Origin: DASQFQ01 sp963730115
GTDB taxonomy: Bacteria > Actinomycetota > Thermoleophilia > Solirubrobacterales > Solirubrobacteraceae
DNA: 64,000 bases
NCBI GenBank assembly: GCA_963730115.1
Contig: CAVSQM010000009.1
Coordinates: 161,680-225,679, forward strand
Direction of reading: 5' to 3'
The notes beneath the pieces are model-generated. The model did not search any database, was not told the DNA's origin, and saw only the letters and a program-made list of their open reading frames with translations. Both the position numbers and the translations under genes were made by a program. Positions 26,754 through 34,755 of this stretch are shown here, in pieces (the stretch's first letter is position 1; every line of letters begins with the position of its first letter).

Positions 26754-29565
26754 GCTGATCGCGGCGATCCGCCGCGGGCCCGACGCGGTGGTGGCGGAGC
26801 TGGCGGGCCGGTCCGAGGAGGAGCGGCGGGCGGCAGCGCGGCGGCTGCTGAAGCTGTTCCGCGCGAGCCAGCGCGACTGGAGCGCGGGCATCGGCCCCGA
26901 CGGCGAGCTCGTACCCAACGGCAAGCGACGGTGGGAGCAGCGCGAGGCGCTGCAGGTGGCTCTGCTCGGGGTGGCCACCGGCTCGGAGCTCCGCAAGCTC
27001 GGCAAGCGGGCGGTACCCGCGGACCACAACGGCGGCATGGAGGCGGCCTACGCAGTGCTTGCCGACCGCCGCCCGCCATGGCTGGTGCAGTGGGCGGAGA
27101 TGGTCCTCGACGACCATGGCTGGTTCGTGTACGGGGCGTGGCCGCTGGTGCGTCGCCTGATCCGCGACGGGCTGATGGAGCGCCCGGACAGCGACGCCTA
27201 CGTCCGCGCGCTCGTGCCGGCGATGTGGACGCACCAGCAGGGCGTCCGCGCGGAGCTCGAGGCCGACCCCGATCTGCTCGAGTGGGAGGTCTGGCGGCTG
27301 TTCGAAGTCGAGGCCGGTGAGGTCTGCCTCGCCACCATCGACGGCGGCGCGCGTGAGGGCTGGAGCAGCGGGCTGGTCGCGCTCGCCGCCGAGGGCCGCC
27401 TCGACCGCGGCCGGCTGCTCGACGCCTCGCTCGCCGCGCTCGCGCGCGACTTCTCCGCCCACCAGGCGGGCTGGTTCTCGCGCTTCCACGAGGCCTTGAC
27501 GCCGACCGCGGAGGAGCGGGCGGCGCGGGCCGACGCCTACCTCGGCCTGCTCGCCTCGCCTGCCCCGTCGACGGTGACCTTCGCGGTCAAGGCGCTGGTC
27601 AAGACGCCGGCGGTGGAGCCTGCGGCGCTGATCGACGCCCTGCCCGCGGCGCTGGCGTCGGATCGCAAGGGCGTCGTGCGCGACGCGCTCAAGCTGCTCG
27701 ACCGCCTCGGAGGCGAGGAGCGCGCGGTGGCCGCGGCGGCGGCGCTTCAGCACCCCGCGCCGGACATCCAGTTGCGCGCGCTCGAGCTGATCGGGCGGTG
27801 GACGGGCGGCGAGCCGGGCGAGGTGGTGCGGGCGGAGCTGCTGGCCTACGCGGAGGTCGTGGCGCCCACGGCCCGGCGCGCGTTCGACGCGCTGACCGGC
27901 GCGCCGGAGGCGGGCGCCGCGGAGCCGGCCGACCTGCCGGCGCTCGAGGCGCGCGCGGGCGCGCTGCCCGCGGAGATCCGCGCGGCGCTCGGCGTCGACG
28001 CGGCGCTGGCGGCGGCGGCCGGCCAGATCGCCGCCCTCCCGTCGTTGCCCGCTCGCGGCGAGCCGGTCCTCACCGGGCTCGCGCCGGTCGCGCCGGTCGC
28101 GGACCTCGACGCGCTCACCGACGTGCTCGGGCGCGTGATCGAGGGCGGGGCGCCGCAGGAGGAGTGCGAGCGCGCCCTCGACGGGATCTCGCGGTTCTGC
28201 CACGACCGGGCGCCGTTCGAGCGCGAGCTCAAGCCGCTGCTCGCGCGGCTCGAGCAGGTCGGGCCCTTGTCGCCGGTGTCGCGCGCCGTCGCCGCCTGGG
28301 CGAGCGGACGGGTGCCGCGGGGCTTCGACAACCGGGACTTCGAGGGATGGTGGGGCTGGGCGTTCCTCGACGCGCGCGTCGGCGAGGTCGCCAAGCGCGC
28401 TGCCGCGCTGCAACCGGCGCCGCTCCTCGCCATGCCGACCCACCACGGCTGCCTGCTCGACCCGGCGGTGCTCGTCGAGCGGGTGACGGCGCTCCCGGGC
28501 GCGCCGGGGCGCTTCGACCTCGTGCAGGCGCTGCACCGGATCGCGCGCGACGGCCGCGCCGACGCGCTCACCGCCCTGCCCGGCGAGGCGGGCGCGGCGA
28601 TCGGCTACGCGCTCGGCGGCCCGGCGCCGCACAGGGCCGACCCGTTCGCCCTGGCCGCGGCGTGGGCGGTGCGCGAGGGTGACGATCCGCCGCCCCAGCC
28701 GCCGCGGCTGTCGCTGCGCCGCCGGCCGGCCGCCTCCGCCCGGTACACCTTCACCGCCCGTCCCAGCGAGGACGTCGACTTCCGGCACGACTTCACGATC
28801 GAGCCGCCGCCGGGCAAGGCGCCCCTGGAGCAGCCGGCGGCATGGCTGCCGGCGCTGGTGGCGATCCGCGCCGATCTCAACTGGAGCGACCTGAGCCATG
28901 CCGCGGTGCGCGTCCTCCTCGGCACGTGGCCGCGCGCCGAGGTGCTGGCGGCGCTCGGCGCCGCGGAGTTGATGCCGGGCGAGTACACCGCCGACTCGCT
29001 GACCGGCGGCAGCGAGTGGGTCGCCGCACTCGCCCCGCCCGGCACGCCGGTCGGCGGCACCGGCGCGCTGCTGATCGCGCTCGCGCTGATCGCCGAGGAC
29101 AAGCTGACCGCGACCGCGGCGCAGGAGACGCTCGCGGCGGCGATCGCCGACGGCCGGCTCGACGCGCCGCTGCTCACGCAGCCGCTGCGCTTCCTCTACG
29201 ACCACGGCTGGGCGCACGCGAGCCGGCTCGGCAGGCGCCTCGCCCCGGTCGCCGCGCTCTCGCCGCTGCACGGCGAGACCGTCCGGCTCGCGCTCGAGGG
29301 CATGCTGAGCGGCGACGCCGCGGGCGCGCCGCGCGACCTCCATGCGCTCCTCGAGCCCCTCAACGAGCTCGCCGAGGCGGCCGGCGCGGCCGTCTGCTCG
29401 CCCGCCGCGCGTGCGCTGCTCGAGGGCTTCTCGGGGCGCTCCAAGACGGCTCGGCTCGCGGCCGCGCTGCTCGCCCGCGAGGGCGACTCCGCGCTCGCTG
29501 GACAGGCGGCCGCGGCGGCCGCGGAGGCCCGCATCGCGCGCGGGGAGGCCTGGGCCGCGAAGTAG
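26743..29565 (+). CDS. DUF6493-type HEAT-repeat-like protein, partner of the SWIM protein
   Basis: A 940-residue soluble protein, almost wholly alpha-helical in composition with Ala/Leu/Glu-rich repeats suggestive of HEAT/ARM repeats. Recognisable blocks are RAAARRLLKLFRASQRDW near the N-terminus and LVQWAEMVLDDHGWFVYGAWPLVR. No catalytic motif is seen. It starts with ATG inside the last codons of the SWIM gene, so the two proteins are almost certainly made together. In related modules SWIM and such proteins accompany MoxR and VWA genes; none is present here. Confidence 0.75.
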   Translation: MTTELIAAIRRGPDAVVAELAGRSEEERRAAARRLLKLFRASQRDWSAGIGPDGELVPNGKRRWEQREALQVALLGVATGSELRKLGKRAVPADHNGGMEAAYAVLADRRPPWLVQWAEMVLDDHGWFVYGAWPLVRRLIRDGLMERPDSDAYVRALVPAMWTHQQGVRAELEADPDLLEWEVWRLFEVEAGEVCLATIDGGAREGWSSGLVALAAEGRLDRGRLLDASLAALARDFSAHQAGWFSRFHEALTPTAEERAARADAYLGLLASPAPSTVTFAVKALVKTPAVEPAALIDALPAALASDRKGVVRDALKLLDRLGGEERAVAAAAALQHPAPDIQLRALELIGRWTGGEPGEVVRAELLAYAEVVAPTARRAFDALTGAPEAGAAEPADLPALEARAGALPAEIRAALGVDAALAAAAGQIAALPSLPARGEPVLTGLAPVAPVADLDALTDVLGRVIEGGAPQEECERALDGISRFCHDRAPFERELKPLLARLEQVGPLSPVSRAVAAWASGRVPRGFDNRDFEGWWGWAFLDARVGEVAKRAAALQPAPLLAMPTHHGCLLDPAVLVERVTALPGAPGRFDLVQALHRIARDGRADALTALPGEAGAAIGYALGGPAPHRADPFALAAAWAVREGDDPPPQPPRLSLRRRPAASARYTFTARPSEDVDFRHDFTIEPPPGKAPLEQPAAWLPALVAIRADLNWSDLSHAAVRVLLGTWPRAEVLAALGAAELMPGEYTADSLTGGSEWVAALAPPGTPVGGTGALLIALALIAEDKLTATAAQETLAAAIADGRLDAPLLTQPLRFLYDHGWAHASRLGRRLAPVAALSPLHGETVRLALEGMLSGDAAGAPRDLHALLEPLNELAEAAGAAVCSPAARALLEGFSGRSKTARLAAALLAREGDSALAGQAAAAAAEARIARGEAWAAK

Positions 29566-29576
29566 ACTCCAGGCCC

Positions 29577-30326
29577 ATGGCCGGTCACTCCAAATGGGCG
29601 GGGATCAAGCACAAGAAGGCGATCGTCGACTCGCGCCGCGGCAAGCTGTTCACCAAGCTCGCGCGCGCGATCACGGTGGCCGCGAAGGAGGGCGGCGGCG
29701 ACCCTGACGGCAACCCGCGGCTCGGGCTCGCCGTCCAGAAGGCCAAGGACGCTTCGATGCCCAAGGACAACATCGAGCGCGCGATCGCCAAGGGCACCGG
29801 CGAAGGCGCCGACGTCGACGCGCTCGAGGAGGTCGTCTACGAGGGCTACGGCCCGGGCGGCGTCGCGCTGCTGGTCGAGGCGGTCACCGACAACCGCAAC
29901 CGCACGGGCTCCGAGGTCCGCCACATCTTCGCCAAGCAGGGAGGCAACCTCGGCGAGCCGGGTTCCGTCGCCTACCTGTTCGACAAGAAGGGTGTCGTGG
30001 TCGTCGACGCGAACCGCTACTCCGAGGACGACCTGATGGTCGCCATCGACGCCGGGGCGGAGGACATCGTGCTCGACGACGACGTCTACGAGATCGTGGC
30101 CGAGCCGAGCGACCTGACCGCCGTGCGCCAGTCGCTCGAGAGCGCCGGCGTCGAGATCGAGACCGCCGAGCTCGCCCAGCGCCCGAAGACGCGCGTCGAG
30201 CTCGACGAGGACGGCGCGAGCAAGCTGCTGCGGCTCATCGACGCGCTCGAGGATCAGGACGACGTCGACACCGTGCACGCCAACTTCGACGTCGACGCCG
30301 AGATTCTGGAGCGCGTAGCGGGGTAA
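29577..30326 (+). CDS. YebC/PmpR family protein
   Basis: A 249-residue YebC/TACO1 protein, full family length: MAGHSKWAGIKHKKAIVD, RGKLFTKLARAITVAAKEGG, MPKDNIERAI, YEGYGPGGVAL and NRNRTGSEVRHIF. Family members act as transcription regulators or as translation factors that relieve stalling at polyproline. TAGACT (29563-29568) lies eight bases before the ATG and there is no ribosome site, suggesting a leaderless message. Despite the usual association with ruvCAB, here ruvC is 1.8 kb downstream behind two inserted genes and a repeat. Confidence 0.95.
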   Translation: MAGHSKWAGIKHKKAIVDSRRGKLFTKLARAITVAAKEGGGDPDGNPRLGLAVQKAKDASMPKDNIERAIAKGTGEGADVDALEEVVYEGYGPGGVALLVEAVTDNRNRTGSEVRHIFAKQGGNLGEPGSVAYLFDKKGVVVVDANRYSEDDLMVAIDAGAEDIVLDDDVYEIVAEPSDLTAVRQSLESAGVEIETAELAQRPKTRVELDEDGASKLLRLIDALEDQDDVDTVHANFDVDAEILERVAG

Positions 30327-30329
30327 TAC

Positions 30330-30347
30330 AGCTTCCTGGTGGAAGCT
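30330..30347 (+). promoter_or_regulatory. Perfect inverted repeat over a GTG start
   Basis: AGCTTCC (30330-30336) and GGAAGCT (30341-30347) flank TGGT, with the GTG start of the next gene (30339-30341) in the loop and stem. In RNA it would place the start codon at the top of a seven-pair hairpin. It may equally serve as a weak terminator after yebC. Confidence 0.4.
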
Positions 30348-30776
30348 TCCGCACAGCCCCGCACGCACTCGACCTGGTCGCCGATCTCGCTGTTCCTGAT
30401 CGCCCTGATGGCGATCGGGAGCGTCGTCATGTGGATCGGCGTGCCGGTGGGGCTGATCTACCTCGCCTCGCGGCTGGCCGACTCGCCCAACCCCAGCATG
30501 GGCCCGTACCTGGTGGTGCTCATCGGGCTGCCGGTGGGGATGATGATCGTCGGCAAGCTGCTCGGCACCATCGACCGCTACCACGGGCGCGTCACCGGGC
30601 TCGACGACGGCAAGCCGCAGCAGGCGGCGTGGCTGACCTCGATGCGCGGCGACCGCGAGCGCAAGCGGCGGCGCTCGGTGCTCGACAGCGTGATGATGAT
30701 CTCGGTCGCCGTCGCGCTGATCCTCTCCGCGGTCTGGTTCTTCGGCTTCGCCGGCTCCTCGCTGCCAGGCGCCTAG
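30339..30776 (+). CDS. Three-helix membrane protein, unknown function
   Basis: A 145-residue protein with hydrophobic segments near residues 17-42 (SLFLIALMAIGSVVMWIGV), 55-72 (YLVVLIGLPVGMMIVGKLL) and 118-138 (MMISVAVALILSAVWFFGF). A charged cytoplasmic loop (RGDRERKRRRS) lies between the second and third. No family recognised. It starts with GTG 12 bases after yebC and ends two bases before the phosphoesterase GTG, so the three genes likely form one unit. Confidence 0.7.
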   Translation: MEASAQPRTHSTWSPISLFLIALMAIGSVVMWIGVPVGLIYLASRLADSPNPSMGPYLVVLIGLPVGMMIVGKLLGTIDRYHGRVTGLDDGKPQQAAWLTSMRGDRERKRRRSVLDSVMMISVAVALILSAVWFFGFAGSSLPGA

Positions 30777-30778
30777 CG

Positions 30779-31625
30779 GTGCGCAACCTCGAGATGGCGG
30801 AGCGGATCGGCTCCGCGCCCGTCCGCTACCCGTTCTCGTTCGTGGTCGCCGGGGACAGCGGCGCCTGGCCCGACCCGACCGCCGACGCGATCCTGTCCCA
30901 GCTCCTCCGGCAGGCCGCGGCGCTCGCGCCGGTGTTCTTCGCGAACCTCGGCGACTTCGCGGGGCCGGGGACGCGCGAGCGCCACGCCGACTACCTGCGG
31001 CTGGTCGAGGCGCTGCCCGCGCCGAACGTGTGCGTAGTGGGCAACCACGACCTCGACGACCCGGGCGGGCGCGACGCGTGGGCGGAGATCCACGGGCCCG
31101 CGAACTACGAGTTCGCCCACGGCCACACGCGCTTCGTCGCGCTCGACGCGGCGCCCGGCGAGGTGGGGGAGGTGGACATCGACCCGGAGCAGGTGGCCGG
31201 TCCCGACGAGGCGGCGCTCGCCTTCCTCGACGAGCGGCTGGCGGCGGCCGAGGAGCCGCACCGGGTCGTGCTGATGCACGCCCCGCCGGCGTTCGGCGGG
31301 CGCTTCGCGCCACACCCCGAGTTCGTGCTTCAGCGTCCGCGAGCGGGAGTTCCTCGACATCGTCCGGCGGCACCGCGTCTCGCTCGTGTGCTGCGCGCAC
31401 GCGCTGCTGTTCGACCAGCACGTGTACGAGGGGACGCGCTTCGTGGTCTCCGGCGGCGGCGGGACGGGCCTGTGCTCGCACTTCCGCGGCATCTGCGCGG
31501 CGGGCGAGGGGCGGCCGGAGGACCGCGGCGCGCTGTTCCACGCCGTCGAGATCGTGGTGCAGGAGGACGGCGCGATGTCCGGCCGCGTGCACCAGGCGTT
31601 CGGCGGCGAGCGCTTCCGCTTCTAG
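30779..31625 (+). CDS. Calcineurin-like metallophosphoesterase; one surplus base near 31327
   Basis: A metallophosphoesterase of about 281 residues: VVAGDSGAW (first Asp), FFANLGDFAGPG (GD motif), VVGNHDLDD (GNHD motif), VVLMHAPPAFGG (His) and, in the next frame, VCCAHALLFDQH and VVSGGGGTGL. Dropping one base near 31327 restores SVREREFLDIVRRHRVSLV between the halves. Substrate unknown. The stop TAG shares CTAG (31622-31625) with the end of a convergent broken locus. Confidence 0.82.
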
Positions 31626-31903
31626 ACGCCCGCGGCGTAGCGGTCGAGCACGAAGACCCAGCCGCCGTCGTAACGGTCGCGGGTGTCGGAGCGAGCGCCA
31701 CGTCCCAGAAGCCGTCGAGGAACGCGCGCAGCTCGGCGAGCCCTTCGGGCTCGACGCGGTAGATCCGCCGCGTGCCGACGGCCTCGTCGGTCACCAGCCC
31801 CGCGTCCTTGAGGACCTTGAGGTGCTGCGAGACGGCGGGCCGGCTGACGGGCAGCGCGCTCGCGAGCTCCCCGACGGCCAGCGGCCCGGACCGCAGCCGC
31901 TCG
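31622..31903 (-). pseudogene. Remnant of an ArsR-family regulator fused by deletion to the end of an SRPBCC (AHSA1-like) gene
   Basis: The right part encodes most of an ArsR winged-helix regulator: ERLRSGPLAVGELASALP, VSRPAVSQHLKVLKDAGL and RRIYRVEPEGLAELRAFL, then DGFWDVALA. Its start and first helix are missing; upstream sequence is the palindromic repeat at 31902-32050. Directly after DGFWDVALA, in another frame, comes TRDRYDGGWVFVLDRYAAGV, which looks like the C-terminus of an SRPBCC/AHSA1-like protein. Such genes commonly follow ArsR genes, so a deletion seems to have removed nearly all of the second gene. It is unlikely to be functional. Confidence 0.65.
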
Positions 31904-32050
31904 AAGTCAACGGCGGCTGGGTAGGAGTCGGGTCCAAACGCCCGCGGCGGCCACGAATGTCACCTCAACCACCCATGAGGTGGTCGAGACGACACTCGTG
32001 GGCTCCTCGGCAGTCGAACCCCATCCCTACCCAGCCGGGGTTGACGTTCG
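31902..32050. repeat. Palindromic dispersed element, copy A
   Basis: An imperfect palindrome of about 149 bases, outer arms ending CGAAG...TCAACGGCGGCTGGGTA and its complement ...GTTGACGTTCG. It shares a 28-base identical core (31979-32006) and most other positions with copy B at 54522-54664. It occupies nearly all the gap between the ArsR remnant and ruvC. The right arm retains the T-loop-like sequence TCGAACCCC; the left arm is degenerate there. Confidence 0.8.
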
Positions 32051-32093
32051 TCCCGCGCGGGAGGCGTCCGGGCGCCCGCGCAGAATCCCCGCC

Positions 32094-32630
32094 GTGAGGA
32101 TGATCGTCGTCGGCATCGATCCGGGCACCGCCAACACGGGCTATGGCGTGGTCGCGCGCCAGGGCGGGCGGATGGTGGCGCTCGACGGCGGCGTCGTGCA
32201 GACGAGGCCGGGCACCGACCCGGCCGCCCGGCTCGCCGCGATCCACGCGCGCGTCGGCGAGCTGCTCGACGAGCACCGGCCCGAGGCGGTCGCGGTCGAG
32301 GAGCTCTACTTCGGCGCCAACGTGCGCTCCGCGTTCGCGGTGGGGCAGGCGCGCGGGGTCGTCATGCTCGCCGCCGGCCAGCGCGGCATCCCGTGCTGGT
32401 CCTACACGCCGCAGCAGATCAAGGGCGCGGTCTGCGGCTCCGGCCGCGCGGCCAAAGACCAGGTGCAGCGAATGGTCCAGACGCTGCTGTCGCTCGACGA
32501 GCTGCCGCGCCCCGACCACGCGGCCGATGCCCTGGCGGTGGCGATCTGCCACGCCAACTCCGCGCCGATGCGGCGGGCGCTGGCCCACCAGGACACCGTC
32601 CGCCCCCGCCGGCTGAGGGCACGGGCATGA
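32094..32630 (+). CDS. ruvC: Holliday junction resolvase RuvC
   Basis: A 178-residue RuvC endonuclease: first catalytic Asp in VVGIDPGTANTGYGV, Glu in AVEELYFG, SYTPQQIKGAVCGSGRAAKDQV, and the C-terminal acidic residues in RPDHAADALAVAICH. It cuts Holliday junctions brought by RuvAB. GTG 32094 or ATG 32100 could start the protein. It overlaps ruvA by ATGA. Confidence 0.95.
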   Translation: MRMIVVGIDPGTANTGYGVVARQGGRMVALDGGVVQTRPGTDPAARLAAIHARVGELLDEHRPEAVAVEELYFGANVRSAFAVGQARGVVMLAAGQRGIPCWSYTPQQIKGAVCGSGRAAKDQVQRMVQTLLSLDELPRPDHAADALAVAICHANSAPMRRALAHQDTVRPRRLRARA

Positions 32631-33206
32631 TCGCGCTCCTCTCGGGCGAGGTCGCCGTCCGCCGGCCGGACCATGTCGTGCTCTCCTGTGGCGGCGTCGG
32701 GTATCGCCTGGCCGTTTCGGCCGAGACCCTGGCCAAGGTCCCCGCGGCGGGCAAGCCGGCCACGCTGCATACGCACCTCATCGTGCGTGACGACGCTTTG
32801 TTGCTCTATGGCTTCGCGACCGAGGCGGAGCGGGACCTGTTCCTGCTCCTCATCGGGGTCCAGTCGGTGGGGCCGAAGGTGGCGCTCGCCGTCCTCTCCG
32901 GCGGCACGCCGCGGGAGTTGCTCGCCGCCGTCGCCGCCGGCGACACCGCGCGACTGCAGGCGGTGCCCGGCATCGGCAAGCGGACGGCCGAGCGGATCGT
33001 GGTCGAGCTGCGCGAGAAGGTCGGCGCCGCGCCCGCCGACGACCCGATCGTGGTCGCCCGCGGCGACGACCCGCGGCTGCTGGCGCGCGACGGGCTCGTC
33101 GGGCTCGGCTTCACCGCCCAGGAGGCCGAGGCGCTGCTCGACGGCGCCGCCGGCGAGAGCGCCGAGGACCTGATCGCGCCACGCCCTGAAGGAGTCGCGG
33201 CGATGA
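32627..33206 (+). CDS. ruvA: Holliday junction DNA helicase subunit RuvA; one surplus base near 33179
   Basis: A RuvA of about 192 residues: MIALLSGEVA, the OB-fold block VVLSCGGVGYRLAV, and helix-hairpin-helix motifs at LLIGVQSVGPKVALAVL and LQAVPGIGKRTAERIVVEL, followed by domain III (LVGLGFTAQEAEALL). As written, the frame runs on into ruvB without a stop. Dropping one base near 33179 gives EDLIAHALKESRR and a TGA at 33204-33206 that overlaps the ruvB ATG, the normal arrangement. I therefore do not accept a RuvA-RuvB fusion. Confidence 0.92.
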
Positions 33207-34240
33207 GCGACGGCATCCGCACGCCCGGCGTCGAGCGCATCCAGACCCCCGAGCCGCGCCCGGAGGACGAGCTCGACGTCTCCCTCCGCCCGCGGCGGCT
33301 CGAGGAGTTCGTCGGCCAGGAGCCGCTGAAGGCCCAGCTCGAGGTCGCCATCCGCGCCGCCGACGCCCGCGGCGACGCGCTCGACCACGTCCTGCTCGCC
33401 GGGCCGCCCGGCCTCGGCAAGACGTCGCTCGCCCAGATCGTCGCCGCCGAGCTCGGCGTCGACTTCATCCAGACCGCGGGCCCCGCGCTCGAGCGGAAAG
33501 CCGACATCGCGGCGTTCCTCACCGCGCTCGAGCCGCGCAGCGTCTTCTTCGTCGACGAGATCCACCGGCTCCCGCGCGCGATCGAGGAGACGTTCTATCC
33601 CGCGATGGAGGATCGCCAGCTCCCGATCACGGTCGGCGCCGGCGCCGGCGCGCGGGTGGTCACGCTCGAGCTCCCGCCCTTCACGCTGATCGGCGCCACC
33701 ACGCGCGCCGGGCTGCTGACCACGCCGCTCCGCGACCGCTTCGGCCTGCAGCACCGGCTCGAGCACTACGGGCCCGGCGATCTCGCCCGCATCGTGGTCC
33801 GCTCCGCCCGCGTCCTCGGCATCGAGATCGAGTCCGCGGGCGCGCGTGCGATCGCCGAGCGCAGCCGCGGCACCCCGCGCGTCGCCAACCGGCTGCTCAA
33901 GCGCGTGCGCGATTACGCCGAGGTTCACGGAGGTGGGCACATCGACGCCGAAACAGCCAGGGCCGCGCTCGACCTCCTCGAGGTCGACCACGAAGGGCTG
34001 GACCGACTCGACCGCGAGATCCTCACGGCGATCTGCACGCACTTCGGCGGCGGCCCGGTCGGCCTGTCCACGCTCGCCATCGCCGTCGGCGAGGAGTCGG
34101 ACACGATCGAAGACGTCTACGAGCCCTACCTGCTCCAGCGCGGCCTGCTCAAGCGCACCCCGCGCGGTCGCTGCGCGACCGAGCGCGCGTACCACCACCT
34201 CGGGCTCGAGCCTCCGGCCGAGGCCGCGAGCCTCTTCTGA
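33203..34240 (+). CDS. ruvB: Holliday junction branch-migration ATPase RuvB
   Basis: A 345-residue AAA+ motor: LRPRRLEEFVGQEPLK at the N-terminus, Walker A GPPGLGKTSLA, Walker B VFFVDEIHRL, sensor I IGATTRAGLL, arginine finger region LRDRFG, and the C-terminal winged helix ending with LLQRGLLKRTPRGR. It drives branch migration together with RuvA. ATG overlaps the corrected ruvA stop. Last gene of ruvCAB; 47 bases separate it from the next gene. Confidence 0.97.
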   Translation: MSDGIRTPGVERIQTPEPRPEDELDVSLRPRRLEEFVGQEPLKAQLEVAIRAADARGDALDHVLLAGPPGLGKTSLAQIVAAELGVDFIQTAGPALERKADIAAFLTALEPRSVFFVDEIHRLPRAIEETFYPAMEDRQLPITVGAGAGARVVTLELPPFTLIGATTRAGLLTTPLRDRFGLQHRLEHYGPGDLARIVVRSARVLGIEIESAGARAIAERSRGTPRVANRLLKRVRDYAEVHGGGHIDAETARAALDLLEVDHEGLDRLDREILTAICTHFGGGPVGLSTLAIAVGEESDTIEDVYEPYLLQRGLLKRTPRGRCATERAYHHLGLEPPAEAASLF

Positions 34241-34287
34241 GCTAAAGACGGCCGTTGAACGTGGCCGTTCTACTCTTCCACGCGGAA

Positions 34288-34737
34288 ATGGCGCACCTGT
34301 TCATCTGCCCCAACTGCGGCCACCGCTCGACCGCCACCGAGCGCACGGCCGGGTTCCGGAACACGCCCAAGGGCTGCTCGAAGTGCGGATTCGGCTTCCT
34401 GTTCGAGCTGCTCGACGACTATTACCCGGCGCCCAACGCCGCCTTCTTCGTCTGCGACCAGGAGGGCCGGATCATCGGCTGCGGCCGCGGCTCGCGCGAG
34501 CTGACCGGCCTGTCCGACGAGAAGGTCATGGGCCGCGAGGTGCGCGAGGTGCTCGGCCTCGACTTCGAAGGTGGGGAGGATCACGTCGGCACCGTCCTCG
34601 AATGGGGCGTCCGCCAGCTCGGCAAGGGCGTCACCGTCAACGCGGAGGGCGACATCCCCGCGAAGGCCGTGGCAGACCTCTTTCCCGCCTATGACGACGA
34701 CGGCGGGCTCCTGCTCGTGCTGACGCCGTCGAAGTAG
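34288..34737 (+). CDS. Zinc-ribbon plus PAS-like domain protein
   Basis: A 149-residue protein. An N-terminal zinc ribbon (CPNCGHRST and CSKCGFGF) is followed by a PAS-like sensor region (NAAFFVCDQEGRIIGCGRGSREL, then LTGLSDEKVMGREVREVLGL). No output domain is present, so it may act through protein contacts. I prefer ATG 34288; TACTCT (34272-34277) ten bases upstream is a possible -10 box. It sits between ruvB and secDF. Confidence 0.75.
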   Translation: MAHLFICPNCGHRSTATERTAGFRNTPKGCSKCGFGFLFELLDDYYPAPNAAFFVCDQEGRIIGCGRGSRELTGLSDEKVMGREVREVLGLDFEGGEDHVGTVLEWGVRQLGKGVTVNAEGDIPAKAVADLFPAYDDDGGLLLVLTPSK

Positions 34738-34755
34738 GCTGTCCCCGGCACCCTG

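Noticed and set aside
31980..32093. N-terminal extension of RuvC (open frame from 31980) and a similar frame starting at 54594
   Set aside because: Both begin inside the palindromic element and share its translation (VETTLVGS); the RuvC family starts at GIDPG shortly after 32094.
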